Of a stretch of 64,000 nt of DNA, positions 45,694 to 55,043 are shown one piece after another. Under the pieces are notes generated by a model. It worked only from the letters and a program-made list of their open reading frames with translations. It was not told the origin of the DNA and searched no databases. The stretch's first letter is position 1. Every line of letters starts with the position of its first letter. The translations under genes were made by a program, and so were the position numbers. Source of the stretch: Rhodobiaceae bacterium (lineage in GTDB: Bacteria > Pseudomonadota > Alphaproteobacteria > Parvibaculales > Parvibaculaceae); contig CP030277.1 in assembly GCA_003330885.1 (NCBI GenBank), positions 124,001 to 188,000 of the forward strand, read 5' to 3'.

Positions 45694-46788
45694 CTAAACG
45701 GCGCCGGCTTTCTGAGCATGTTGCCACCCAAGCTCTGCGAGCGTGCGAACCTGCGAGGCATCCTGAGCCGCATGTTCGCTGGCAGCCGTCCCGTCTCGCA
45801 CCCGGCCAACAATGCCCTGCAAGATACCGCCAAGGCGGAAGAGATTGTACGCGAAATAATAGTCGAGATTGTCGATGCCGCTGCGACCGGTCTGATCACA
45901 ATACATTTTCACATAATCGTCGAGGGTCGGAATGCCGAGCGCCGGTAGATCAGCGTCGCCGAGGGTCTGGGTACCCGGCGTATCTCCCATGCTTGGCATG
46001 ATCCATTGCATCATATGGTAGGTGAAATCGCCGAGCGGGTGTCCGAGTGTCGAGAGCTCCCAGTCAAGGACCGCGAGAACACGGTCTTCAGTTGGATGCA
46101 GCACCATATTATCCAGTCGGTAGTCCCCATGGACAATGCTCACCGCATCATCTTCAGGAATATTGCCGGGCAACCAATCCATCAGCTTGTCCATTTCGCT
46201 GATGTTTTCGGATTCTGATGCCACATACTGCTTTGACCAGCGGGAAATTTGGCGGGCAAAATAGTTGCCTGGTTTACCGAAATCGCCAAGACCGATCGCC
46301 TCATAATCCACCATATGAAGCTGGGCCAATGTCTTGTTTTTGGCTTCAAAGATTGCCTTGCGACGCGCTGGCTCATAACCAGGCAGCAGTGGCTCCCAGA
46401 GAATACGTCCCTCGACCATATCCATCACGTAGAAGATGGTGCCGATAATGCTTTCATCCATGCAGAGGCAGTAGGTTTTTGCGACCGGGTAGCCGACCGT
46501 GCCGAGGGCGGTGATGACTTTGTACTCGCGGTCTACCGCATGTGCAGATGGGAGAAGCTTGCCAGGAGGCTTGCGCCGCAGAACATATTTTTTGTTTGGG
46601 GTCACAAGCTGATAGGTAGGGTTGGATTGCCCACCCTTGAATTCTCGGACTTCAAGCGGTCCTTCAAATCCCTCAACATTGGCAGCCAGATAGTCTTCCA
46701 GCGTCTTTTCATCAAAGCGATGCTGTTCCATCACCGCCTGAGTGCCGGAAAACTGCTCTTGCTTGCCACTTGATACAGGCTCACTCAT
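45694..46788 (-). CDS. ACAD10-type phosphotransferase (APH fold), copy 2
   Basis: 364 residues, paralogue of the downstream gene across its length: FKGGQSNPTYQLV, YVLRRKPPGKLLPSAHAV, SIVHGDYRLDNMVLH (catalytic Asp) and VLDWELSTLGHPLGDFTYH. Likely phosphorylates the hydroxyl of a hydroxyacyl-CoA so that it can be eliminated. Two different copies in tandem suggest different chain-length or stereo preference. The ATG at 46788 has GGGAGATGG; purD lies downstream on the same strand after 30 bp. Confidence 0.9.
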   Translation of the reverse strand: MSEPVSSGKQEQFSGTQAVMEQHRFDEKTLEDYLAANVEGFEGPLEVREFKGGQSNPTYQLVTPNKKYVLRRKPPGKLLPSAHAVDREYKVITALGTVGYPVAKTYCLCMDESIIGTIFYVMDMVEGRILWEPLLPGYEPARRKAIFEAKNKTLAQLHMVDYEAIGLGDFGKPGNYFARQISRWSKQYVASESENISEMDKLMDWLPGNIPEDDAVSIVHGDYRLDNMVLHPTEDRVLAVLDWELSTLGHPLGDFTYHMMQWIMPSMGDTPGTQTLGDADLPALGIPTLDDYVKMYCDQTGRSGIDNLDYYFAYNLFRLGGILQGIVGRVRDGTAASEHAAQDASQVRTLAELGWQHAQKAGAV

Positions 46789-46818
46789 GGGCCCATCTCC
46801 CTCATTTCTTATGGATGA

Positions 46819-48102
46819 TTATGCTGATTGTTTTTCACGAGCGACCGCGCGGTAGCCAATGTCGCGTCGGCAAAAGCCTTCTGGCCAGTCGACGGCGTCC
46901 ACGGCCTTGTAAGCGCGTGTCTGGGCTGCAGCGACGGATTTTCCAAGCGCGGTGACAGCCAGCACCCGACCGCCATGGGCCGTGACCTTTGTTCCGTCTT
47001 GTTTTGTGCCTGCATGAAAGATTTCTATGCTGTCTTCGGCGGAAGCAGCTTTCAGGTTTTTGATTTCAGAACCCTTTTCATAAGCCTCCGGATAGCCTTC
47101 CGTCGCCATCACGACGCTGAGCGCGGCCTCGTCATTCCATTCAAGGTCAATCTGATCAAGTGTTCCATCATGGCAGGCGACAAGCGCAGGAAGAATGTCC
47201 GACATGAGACGCATCATCAAAACCTGGCATTCCGGATCGCCGAACCGCACATTAAATTCAATGAGCTTGGGACCGTCTTTGGTGATCATGAGGCCCACGA
47301 AAAGAACGCCTTTAAAGGGCATGCCCTTGTCCGCCATTGCAGCAAGCGTTGGGTTGACGATGCGATCCATCAGCGCAAATTGCATGCTCATGGAAAGTAC
47401 AGGGGCTGGGGAATAAGCACCCATACCACCTGTGTTCAGCCCAACATCTCCGTCGCCGACGCGTTTGTGGTCTTGTGCACCAACCAGCGGTACGGCTGTT
47501 TTTCCGTCGCAAAGCGCAAAGAAGCTTGCCTCTTCTCCCTCAAGCCATTCTTCAATGACGAGTTCCGCGCCTGCGCCGCCGAATTTGCCGCCGAAAATTT
47601 CATCGACCGCCGCAAGTGCTTCCTCATCGGTCTCTGCCATGATGACGCCCTTACCAGCGGCAAGACCATCGGCCTTGATCACGATGGGCGCAGCGTGCTT
47701 GTCCAGATAGGCTTTGGCCTCAGCGGCATCGGCAAACCGTCCATAGGCTGCAGTCGGAATGTCATAATCTGCGCACAGGTCTTTGGTGAAGCCTTTGGAG
47801 CCTTCCAGCTGGGCTGCTGCCGCGTTTGGACCAAAGCTCTTGATTCCCGCCTCATCCAGTCGATCAACAATGCCGCCAACCAGCGGGTCTTCTGGACCGA
47901 CGACAACAAAATCGATGCTGGTGTCCTGGCAAAAGGCGACGATGCCATCGAAGTCGTTCACGCCAATATCCACGCACGTCGCCACATCGGCGATCCCGGC
48001 ATTCCCCGGGGCGCAATAGAGATCGCCCAGCAGGGGGCTTGAGGCAATCGCCCATGCAAGAGCATGTTCGCGCCCGCCTGATCCTATAATCAGAACGTTC
48101 AT
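46819..48102 (-). CDS. purD: phosphoribosylamine-glycine ligase
   Basis: 427 residues, full-length ATP-grasp GAR synthetase. Opens [18 protein letters not shown], then [42 protein letters not shown] and ARFGDPECQ-type [13 protein letters not shown]. Catalyses the second step of purine synthesis (5-phosphoribosylamine plus glycine to GAR). Divergent from xseA with a 188-bp gap in which I see no clear operator. Confidence 0.97.
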   Translation of the reverse strand: MNVLIIGSGGREHALAWAIASSPLLGDLYCAPGNAGIADVATCVDIGVNDFDGIVAFCQDTSIDFVVVGPEDPLVGGIVDRLDEAGIKSFGPNAAAAQLEGSKGFTKDLCADYDIPTAAYGRFADAAEAKAYLDKHAAPIVIKADGLAAGKGVIMAETDEEALAAVDEIFGGKFGGAGAELVIEEWLEGEEASFFALCDGKTAVPLVGAQDHKRVGDGDVGLNTGGMGAYSPAPVLSMSMQFALMDRIVNPTLAAMADKGMPFKGVLFVGLMITKDGPKLIEFNVRFGDPECQVLMMRLMSDILPALVACHDGTLDQIDLEWNDEAALSVVMATEGYPEAYEKGSEIKNLKAASAEDSIEIFHAGTKQDGTKVTAHGGRVLAVTALGKSVAAAQTRAYKAVDAVDWPEGFCRRDIGYRAVAREKQSA

Positions 48103-48290
48103 TCGACTTCGATCCTTGAATTCTAATGTTGAACCGTTTGTCGGTCCTCACTATTCCCTGGGCATTCCCTAAGCAATCCCCGGCCAATCTTGTATCATGG
48201 TGGGCGATTCCGGCAAACCGCCGCGGGACCTCTCGGGTTCTACAAATTTTGAAGTAAAATCAAAGACTTAAAGTGAGAGACGCCTCGCCA

Positions 48291-49760
48291 ATGGCTGACA
48301 ATGCAACCCCCGGAAATGCCTACGAATTCTCCGTAAGCGAGCTGTCCATGGCGCTGAAGCGCACGGTAGAGGACACATATGGTTACGTAAGGGTGAAGGG
48401 CGAGTTGGGGAGGGTCAGCCGCCCGGCTTCGGGCCACCTTTATCTCGATCTTAAAGACGACAAGTCGGTCTTGAATGGGGTGATCTGGAAGGGGGTTGCC
48501 TCAAGATTGAAGGTGAAGCCGGAACAGGGACTTGAAGTTGTCTGCACCGGCAAGCTCACAACCTTCCCAGGGCAGTCACGCTACCAGATTGTCATTGAAA
48601 GCATGGAGTTGGCAGGTGTCGGCGCTCTTATGGCGCTGTTGGAACAGCGCAAAAAAGCGCTGACGGCAGAGGGCCTGTTCGATCCAGCCAAAAAGCGGCC
48701 TCTCCCTTTTCTGCCTGCGACCATCGGTGTGGTGACAAGCCCTTCCGGCGCCGTCATACGGGACATCCTGCATCGTCTCCGTGATAGATTTCCTCGCCAT
48801 GTTCTCGTCTGGCCGGTTCGCGTCCAGGGCGAGCAGTCAGCTGAAGAAGTCACGGCTGCCATCAAGGGGTTCAATGACCTCAAACGGGGCGGGCCAGTGC
48901 CGCGACCGGATCTGTTGATCGTGGCGCGGGGTGGCGGCTCGCTGGAGGATCTCTGGTCGTTCAACGAGGAAATGGTGGTGCGGGCCGCCGCAGCGAGCGA
49001 AATTCCACTGATTTCAGCGGTTGGACATGAAACCGACACGACCCTCATTGACTTTGCGTCCGATCAGCGAGCCCCGACGCCGACTGCCGCCGCAGAGATG
49101 GCGGTGCCTGTTCGGGCTGACCTGGTTGCCCGCGTTTTGGATAATGCCCGCCGTCTTGTGCGCGGGGAAACCCGAAAAGTAACGGAGCTGGGGGCGCGCC
49201 TGGAGGGTCTTAGTCGCGGTCTGCCTAAACCGGACGACCTCTTTGCGCTACCGGGCCAACGGTTGGACCATGCAAGTCAGCGCTTGGGATTGGGCCTAGG
49301 AGCTGCAGCGTCAGCCAAGCGCAGTCAGCTTGAGCGTATAGCAGGCCGCCTGTCTGGACAGGTGCTGACATCCAAACTCACAAATGGGCAGCATCGGACC
49401 CAGGATCTTGCGGCCCGCGCCACCCGGGCGGAACAAAGACATTTGTCTGACCTGGGAAAGCGTCTGGGGCAGGCCGGGCGTTTGCTCGACACATTGAGCT
49501 ATCAGGGCGTGCTCAGCCGCGGGTTTGCGTTGGTCCGGGACACGAACGGTGTGCCGGTGCGCGGGTCGGCTGGGATCGCGCAGGGGACAGAGCTGGAACT
49601 TGAATTCGCTGGCAATGATAAATTGGCGGTGACGACTGGCCCAAGAACGGACAAGGCTGGCGCTGAATCCACGGTCGAGCAGAAGGCCGCCCCCAAGGCC
49701 AAACGCCCCGTTTCAAAAAAGAAATCAGCGCCCGGCGGTGATCAAGGGCAGCTTTTCTGA
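48291..49760 (+). CDS. xseA: exodeoxyribonuclease VII large subunit
   Basis: 489 residues. N-terminal OB fold ([40 protein letters not shown]), catalytic core with [34 protein letters not shown] and [23 protein letters not shown] (split here: [22 protein letters not shown]), then a coiled coil (about 300-400) that binds XseB. Degrades single-stranded DNA to oligonucleotides. xseB is not adjacent. The C-terminal tail is Lys/Ala/Pro-rich. ATG at 48291; a GTG at 48273 is possible. Confidence 0.97.
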   Translation: MADNATPGNAYEFSVSELSMALKRTVEDTYGYVRVKGELGRVSRPASGHLYLDLKDDKSVLNGVIWKGVASRLKVKPEQGLEVVCTGKLTTFPGQSRYQIVIESMELAGVGALMALLEQRKKALTAEGLFDPAKKRPLPFLPATIGVVTSPSGAVIRDILHRLRDRFPRHVLVWPVRVQGEQSAEEVTAAIKGFNDLKRGGPVPRPDLLIVARGGGSLEDLWSFNEEMVVRAAAASEIPLISAVGHETDTTLIDFASDQRAPTPTAAAEMAVPVRADLVARVLDNARRLVRGETRKVTELGARLEGLSRGLPKPDDLFALPGQRLDHASQRLGLGLGAAASAKRSQLERIAGRLSGQVLTSKLTNGQHRTQDLAARATRAEQRHLSDLGKRLGQAGRLLDTLSYQGVLSRGFALVRDTNGVPVRGSAGIAQGTELELEFAGNDKLAVTTGPRTDKAGAESTVEQKAAPKAKRPVSKKKSAPGGDQGQLF

Positions 49761-49839
49761 GGGTGTTGCTTCGGCGCGTAGGAAACCATATTTGCACTGC
49801 AGGAATGACATCGCCGCGCGCCACAGGTAGGTTGAGCTT

Positions 49840-50061
49840 ATGAATCGACATGAAAATGGCTTCGGTGGAAGCAAAGCAGAGCTGGTTTATGGAGATGGCG
49901 AGTACCATGTGGTTCGCAAAGGCACATTTGTTGTCTGTGCGGTTACAGGTGCGAACATACCACTCGAGGATTTGCGCTATTGGCACGCGGATCGCCAGGA
50001 AGCCTACGCGGATGCCGCCGCCGCTTTGAAGCGAGAACTTGAGCTGAGAGGCCAGGAATGA
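49840..50061 (+). CDS. DUF2093 protein
   Basis: 73 residues. AELVYGDGEYHVVRKGTFVVCAVTG, then IPLEDLRYWHADRQEAY, is the DUF2093 pattern found almost only in Alphaproteobacteria. Function unknown; the Cys and compact beta pattern might bind a metal or RNA, but nothing is established. Its stop overlaps the ATG of the M23 gene by 4 bp; xseA, DUF2093 and M23 form a rightward unit. Confidence 0.85.
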   Translation: MNRHENGFGGSKAELVYGDGEYHVVRKGTFVVCAVTGANIPLEDLRYWHADRQEAYADAAAALKRELELRGQE

Positions 50062-50924
50062 AACTGAAGGTTCTGCGCAATCTTTTCCTTTTAGCTGTTG
50101 CATCGCTTTTTGTCGGACACGCTGCCTGGGCCGAAGAACGTGTTACCCTCACTGGCGAAGCAATTCAGGGCGGGATCATTATTGGCACCACCGAGCCCGG
50201 TACAAAAGTCATCCTGGATGGCGAACCGCTTATGGTTTCTGAGCGGGGGCATTTTCTCTTTGCCTTCGACCGTGATCATGAAGGAACAGTGCATCTTGAT
50301 CTTGAATATCCAGATACAGAGCGCGAGAGCCTGTCCATTGACGTTGCAACACGCGAATATGACGTGCAACGGATCGAGGGTGTGGCCTCGAAATATGTCA
50401 GTCCGTCAGCTGAACAGTTGGAGCGGATCGCGCGGGATCGAAATTTGAAGCGGGTGGCCCGGCCTGTCGATACCGCCCAAGACTGGTTTGCGGATGATTT
50501 TATCTGGCCGGTCAAAGGTGTGATCACAGGCACGTTCGGCCTGCAGCGTTTTTTTAATGGTCAGCCACGTCGGCCTCATTACGGCGTTGATGTTGCCGCC
50601 TCCACGGGGACGCCGGTTGCCGCACCAGCCGCGGGCATCGTTCGGCTGGCACACCCTGACCTTTATTTTGAAGGTGGCGCGATCTTCCTCGATCATGGCC
50701 ATGGCATGATAGGCGTCATGATGCATTTAAGCCGTGTGGATGTGGAAATCGGCCAGCAAGTAGAGCAGGGCGAGATCATTGGAGCTGTTGGGGCGACAGG
50801 CAGAGTGACAGGCCCCCACCTAGACTGGCGCATGTATTGGCGCACAGCGCATGTTGATCCAGCGTTGCTGGTTGGCGACATGCCGGCACCCAAACCCCTG
50901 GAACGACCAACAGAAACGCCCTAA
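50058..50924 (+). CDS. M23-type (LytM) peptidase-like protein, secreted
   Basis: 288 residues with a Sec signal (LRNLFLLAVASLFVGHAAWA, cleavage near AWA-EE), an N-terminal beta domain (about 28-105) and a LytM domain (about 150-280). The first zinc motif is RPHYGVDVAA (His and Asp), but the second reads GPHLDW where active enzymes have HxH; the Zn-ligand His is Asp. It may be an active variant, since Asp can bind zinc, or an EnvC/NlpD-like activator of amidases. Starts inside the DUF2093 stop (ATGA) and converges on the lpxL-like gene with no gap. Confidence 0.88.
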   Translation: MKLKVLRNLFLLAVASLFVGHAAWAEERVTLTGEAIQGGIIIGTTEPGTKVILDGEPLMVSERGHFLFAFDRDHEGTVHLDLEYPDTERESLSIDVATREYDVQRIEGVASKYVSPSAEQLERIARDRNLKRVARPVDTAQDWFADDFIWPVKGVITGTFGLQRFFNGQPRRPHYGVDVAASTGTPVAAPAAGIVRLAHPDLYFEGGAIFLDHGHGMIGVMMHLSRVDVEIGQQVEQGEIIGAVGATGRVTGPHLDWRMYWRTAHVDPALLVGDMPAPKPLERPTETP

Positions 50925-51806
50925 TCAGGCGTCCTTCGGCCAACGATTGTGTAGCCATAGCCACTGCGCTGGATTTTCTCTGATCTCAGCTTCCAGAAAG
51001 TCATTCAATCTCTGGGTGATGCGGGCGGTTTCCGCGAGAGGATCCGCATCCGGGTCCGCGAAGATTGGTTCATGCAAGACCTGCTCAAAATGGACGCCAT
51101 TCGTTCGCCGAAAACTAGCTGGAATCACACCGACGCCGTACCGCGCAGCCAGCCCGCCGGGTGTTGCGGGACTCATGGCTTTCATGCCGAAAAGGGTCGC
51201 TTCAATTCCGTCATTCATCTTCTGGTCAACCAGCATGCAGACGAAGCCCTTTTTCCGGATCACACGCAGTACGTCACGTGCGCCTTTCGGGCCTTTTGGA
51301 ATTTGCACAGGCTGAATGGCGCGGGCGCGCAGCTGCACAATCCATTTGTCGATCAGTGGATTGTTGGCATGTCTGTACACCTCACCGCCTTCATAGCCGA
51401 GCAAGTGAAGGTGGAGTGGCATTAACTCCCAATTGGCAAAATGTCCTGACACCAGAATGCCGCCTTTGTCTTTCAAGGCTTCAACATATTCGGCGCCGGA
51501 CAGTGACACGCGGTCCCGGTAAGCAGGTTCGTTGAACCTGTCCAGGTGCGCATATTCCGCAACCGTTCGTCCGAGGTTCTCCCACATGTCGCGAATGATT
51601 GTCTCAATCTCGGCTTGGGTGAGCTCAGGCATCGCGCGTTTGATATTGTTCCGAGCGCGTCGGCTGACACCCACTCGCGGGCCGATGGTTTTAAGCAGCC
51701 AGCCGCCAAAGGCAGAGGCGCGTTCTAACCCAAGGAGTTTAAAAACTCCGATTGGAATAAGGGCAGCGGCCGCTTCTAGGCGGTATCTGATGGCTTTATT
51801 TGACAA
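50925..51806 (-). CDS. LpxL/HtrB-family lipid A acyltransferase
   Basis: 293 residues. One N-terminal hydrophobic segment, then the acyltransferase motif SGHFANWEL (H-x4-E, catalytic), a GPKGARD-type second block, VDQKMNDGIEA and the C-terminal WLWLHNRWP. Adds a secondary acyl chain to Kdo-lipid A at the inner membrane. The start is TTG at 51806, as no ATG lies upstream in frame. It lies 57 bp after lpxK on the same strand, at the end of the envelope block. Confidence 0.9.
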   Translation of the reverse strand: MSNKAIRYRLEAAAALIPIGVFKLLGLERASAFGGWLLKTIGPRVGVSRRARNNIKRAMPELTQAEIETIIRDMWENLGRTVAEYAHLDRFNEPAYRDRVSLSGAEYVEALKDKGGILVSGHFANWELMPLHLHLLGYEGGEVYRHANNPLIDKWIVQLRARAIQPVQIPKGPKGARDVLRVIRKKGFVCMLVDQKMNDGIEATLFGMKAMSPATPGGLAARYGVGVIPASFRRTNGVHFEQVLHEPIFADPDADPLAETARITQRLNDFLEAEIRENPAQWLWLHNRWPKDA

Positions 51807-51863
51807 GAAACCAGTTCCAGATCGAAAGAGAGGGAACGCTTATAGCAGGTCAGCCCATGAGGG

Positions 51864-52934
51864 TCAGTCCCTTCGTGTTCCTGGTGGTGCGTAGGTGTGA
51901 CTTGCCCGCGCGGCGGTGAGGTGCTGGGCTAGCAGCGCGTCAAGACCAGGTAGATCGCCGAAAACGGCTGTAACCGGCAAGACCTCGGTTTGTTCGCTGA
52001 GTTTTTGTGCCGCCGCGCCACTGGCATTGCGAAGTCGCACTGCGTCCTTTTCTGTGGTGATAAGGCTGGCCCCCAGCCGATCTGCAAGATCCAAAAGATC
52101 CTGTGCGTCCTTGTCTGAAAAGGCGTGATGATCCGGAAAGGACCTTGTCTGGGAGAGGGTGACGCCCTGGTCGCTGAGTGTCGAAAAGAATTTTTCCGGG
52201 CGTCCAATACCAGCAAATGCGATGAACTTTATGCCGGCAAGGTTCGCTGCAATATCGGTGCTCGGCCGAACGTTGGCACAAAAGACGGGAACGGCCGCCT
52301 GCTTCGCACGCTGTGCGAGATCTTCTGACAGCGCTTCGGCTCCCAGCGCCACTATACCGTGGGTTCGCTTGAAAGCCGTTTCAATAGGCTCTCGCAAAGG
52401 TCCAGCGGGGATGACGGAACCATTGCCGACCCCGGCACCGGTATCCACAACCAAAAGGGAAAGATCTTTGTGGAGAGCAGGGTTTTGAAACCCGTCGTCC
52501 AGCACGATGACACTCGCGCCAGCTCTTTCTGCCGCTAGTGCGCCAGCGACCCGGTCCTGGGATACCCATGTTGGGCTGTGTGTGCTCAAGAGCAGAGGCT
52601 CGTCGCCCACATCTGTAGAGCTATGTCGCTCGGCATCGACACACACCGGCCCAGCTTCCTGACCACCATATCCCCGACTGACAAAATGGGGTGTCTCGCC
52701 CATCGTCTCGAGTCTTTTGGCAATGGCGATCGCCGTTGGTGTTTTGCCTGCGCCGCCTGCAGTGAAGTTCCCAATACAGATAACCGGGACACTTATGCGC
52801 TCAGGCACAGTCATCCGATGCCGCATACCAGCGCCAAAAGCATAAAGGGTGGCAAAGGGCGTCATTGCGAGGCGCAAAAGCCGGTCTCGCAATGTTGGAT
52901 TGGAAGATGGGTACCAGAAAGAGGGGCTACGCAT
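51864..52934 (-). CDS. lpxK: tetraacyldisaccharide 4'-kinase
   Basis: 356 residues. Walker A is GNFTAGGAGKTPTAIAIA, after an N-terminal amphipathic segment (LLRLAMTPFATLYAFGAGMRH); VSRGYGG, VIVLDDGFQNPALHKD and TTEKDAVRL follow. Phosphorylates the lipid A disaccharide at the 4' position, on the cytoplasmic face. Its ATG overlaps the waaA stop by one base (TAATG), so the two are coupled. Confidence 0.95.
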   Translation of the reverse strand: MRSPSFWYPSSNPTLRDRLLRLAMTPFATLYAFGAGMRHRMTVPERISVPVICIGNFTAGGAGKTPTAIAIAKRLETMGETPHFVSRGYGGQEAGPVCVDAERHSSTDVGDEPLLLSTHSPTWVSQDRVAGALAAERAGASVIVLDDGFQNPALHKDLSLLVVDTGAGVGNGSVIPAGPLREPIETAFKRTHGIVALGAEALSEDLAQRAKQAAVPVFCANVRPSTDIAANLAGIKFIAFAGIGRPEKFFSTLSDQGVTLSQTRSFPDHHAFSDKDAQDLLDLADRLGASLITTEKDAVRLRNASGAAAQKLSEQTEVLPVTAVFGDLPGLDALLAQHLTAARASHTYAPPGTRRD

Positions 52935-54226
52935 TATTGGCCTGCCTTGGGTTTTGCGGCCTCGGGCAAGAAGGGGAGAAGCTTTCGCGTTATCCGTTCG
53001 GCGACGTGTACTGACCTGGAGACGACTTCTCTACCCCGTGTTGCCGCCAGGCTCGCCTCAGCCGGTGCTGACAGCCAGGACGTCAGCCGCTCGGTTAACT
53101 GAGCTTCCGTCGCCGCTTGAACTGCGGCTCCTGCATCAAGCAGCGGCATTGCCGCCTCCTCGAAATTGAACATGTGGGGTCCAAATAGAATGGCAGTATC
53201 AAGCCGAGCGGCCTCAAGAGGATTGTGTCCTCCAATATCGACGAACGACCCACCAATGAAGGCAATGGGTACAAGCTGAAAAAGCAGACCCATCTCGCCC
53301 AGTGTATCCGCGAGGTAAATATTGGTATCTTGTGTAATCGCATCTGATTTCGAACGCTGAGCGACGTTTAGACCAATGTCCACCATCTCGCGCGCAACAG
53401 CGGCCCCGCGGGCAGGGTGTCGTGGCGCAAGAATGGTTAGAAGCTCCGGAAACTGTTTCTGGAGTTCTAGATGGACGCGCCCGACGAGTGTTTCCTCGCC
53501 CTCATGTGTGCTTGCTGCGACCCAACACGGTCGATCGCCGATCTGCATTCGGAGGTCTTGAAGGTCAGCGCTGTCTGCGCGGAGCGGCTGCGCGTCAGAC
53601 TTGAGATTACCAGGGGTCTCAACCGGATCAGCGCCCAAGGCGCTAAGGCGTGCGGCGGACCGTTCGTCCTGCGCAAGCACAAGATCAAAAGAGCTGAGCA
53701 GTTGTTCGATCGAGCGGCCGACGCGGCCCCAGCCTTTGGCAGACTTCTCCGAGAGGCGGGCATTGGCAAGAACCAATGGGATGGCGCGTGTCCGGCAGCC
53801 CATGATCATGTTCGGCCAAAGCTCAGACTCAATAATAACAGCGAGGTCCGGCCGCCAATGGGCAAAAAACCGATCCCAATATTTCGGGTGATCCAGCGGG
53901 ACAAATTGGTGGCAGGCAGACGCGGGAAGACGCTCATCCATTAGTTCTGCTGAGGTAAGAGTGCCGGTTGTAACTAAGAAACGAAGCTCCGGACGCGCCT
54001 CTGAAAGGGTCTCGATGAGCGGAAGCATGGATAGAGATTCTCCAACGCTTGCGCCATGCAGCCAAACTAAGGGGCCCTCCGGCCGTGTTGCTGAAGCAAA
54101 ACCCTGCTTCTCAGCGACCCTGTCTGGATCTTCTTTGCCGTGAAGAGTGCGTCGCTTGAGGATAAGCCGAAAAAGCGGTCCTGCGCTGGCCGCAAGCCTG
54201 CGATAGGTCCTCAAACCCAGCGTCAT
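52934..54226 (-). CDS. waaA: 3-deoxy-D-manno-octulosonic acid transferase
   Basis: 430 residues. One N-terminal amphipathic segment, WLHGASVGE (acceptor-site Glu), ESELWPNMI, VLANARLSEKS, and the GT-B C-terminal GGSFVDIGGHNPLEAA (CMP-Kdo binding). Transfers Kdo to lipid IVA. The start at ATG 54226 matches the usual KdtA N-terminus (MTLGLRTYRRL); a TTG at 54244 with GGGA upstream is a real alternative. Follows the DUF374 gene and overlaps lpxK. Confidence 0.95.
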   Translation of the reverse strand: MTLGLRTYRRLAASAGPLFRLILKRRTLHGKEDPDRVAEKQGFASATRPEGPLVWLHGASVGESLSMLPLIETLSEARPELRFLVTTGTLTSAELMDERLPASACHQFVPLDHPKYWDRFFAHWRPDLAVIIESELWPNMIMGCRTRAIPLVLANARLSEKSAKGWGRVGRSIEQLLSSFDLVLAQDERSAARLSALGADPVETPGNLKSDAQPLRADSADLQDLRMQIGDRPCWVAASTHEGEETLVGRVHLELQKQFPELLTILAPRHPARGAAVAREMVDIGLNVAQRSKSDAITQDTNIYLADTLGEMGLLFQLVPIAFIGGSFVDIGGHNPLEAARLDTAILFGPHMFNFEEAAMPLLDAGAAVQAATEAQLTERLTSWLSAPAEASLAATRGREVVSRSVHVAERITRKLLPFLPEAAKPKAGQ

Positions 54227-54248
54227 CTTAACCGGGGAGACCAAAGAG

Positions 54249-55043
54249 CTATCCCACTTCTCGTGTGTCGGTGAGTGCGTCTTGTTTGCCAGGAGACACC
54301 GTAGGCCCCCGACCCATCATCGCATCGGCTTCGCTGGTCAATTGGTTCAGAGCGTCCTCCACCTGTTGTCGACAGGATTCGATTGTGGCGTCGTCAGCGT
54401 CACGCGGCACATATATCGGGTCTCCCCACACAACCGCGCCACGGTTAAACGGCAGCGGTATCGTGAATTTATCCCAGGTATTGCCAAGCACCAGTCTGGC
54501 TCGTGTGGTGGCAACAATAGGAAGAATAGGACGGCCGGAGAGCCGGGCCATGGTCACAATGCCCAAACCAGCAATGCGACGTGGCCCCGGAGGCATGTCA
54601 GCTGTCAGCCCGATAGAAGCACCGTTTTGCAGAGCACGAACCATTGCGCGCAGGGCCGCTGCACCACCTTTTTCTTTCGACTTTGCAGCTTTTCCTTTTG
54701 GCGCCCCTGATCCGCGAATGGTGCCAAGTCCCAACTTGTGCATCAGTCTTGCGATGATCTCGCCATCCCCGTGTTTCGACACGAGGATTTTGAGGGTCCG
54801 CCAATTGTGCCAAAACATCGGAAGAATGACGTTCTGGCCGTGCCACGTTGCGCAGATGAAGGTTTCATCTTCAGCCCAAAACCGCTCTGGAATGTCCGCA
54901 CGTCTTTGATTGAAACGGCAGGTGAGGTGCACCAGACGAACATAGCTGGCAATCGACAATGCCAAACCGCCTTGCATGGCGCCGCTTTTCAAGATGTCTT
55001 TCGTGAGCGATTTAAACCAGGACATGGCGAAATATCTATCCAC
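54249..55043 (-). CDS. DUF374 lysophospholipid acyltransferase-like protein
   Basis: 264 residues. ICATWHGQNVILPMF is the DUF374 form of the acyltransferase H-x-x-x-x motif, followed by SKHGDGEIIARLMHKLG and TADMPPGPRR. Members are typical in alphaproteobacterial Kdo/lipid A operons and are thought to acylate lipid A or a related lipid; direct evidence is limited. The start is GTG at 55043, which overlaps the exporter's stop by one base and has GGAG; an ATG at 55025 is also possible. Confidence 0.85.
   Translation of the reverse strand: MDRYFAMSWFKSLTKDILKSGAMQGGLALSIASYVRLVHLTCRFNQRRADIPERFWAEDETFICATWHGQNVILPMFWHNWRTLKILVSKHGDGEIIARLMHKLGLGTIRGSGAPKGKAAKSKEKGGAAALRAMVRALQNGASIGLTADMPPGPRRIAGLGIVTMARLSGRPILPIVATTRARLVLGNTWDKFTIPLPFNRGAVVWGDPIYVPRDADDATIESCRQQVEDALNQLTSEADAMMGRGPTVSPGKQDALTDTREVG

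Noticed and set aside
46828-48042. A 404-codon open frame on the plus strand opposite purD
   Set aside because: It is exactly antisense to a conserved purD; no recognisable domain or ribosome site, and long antisense frames are common in GC-rich genes.
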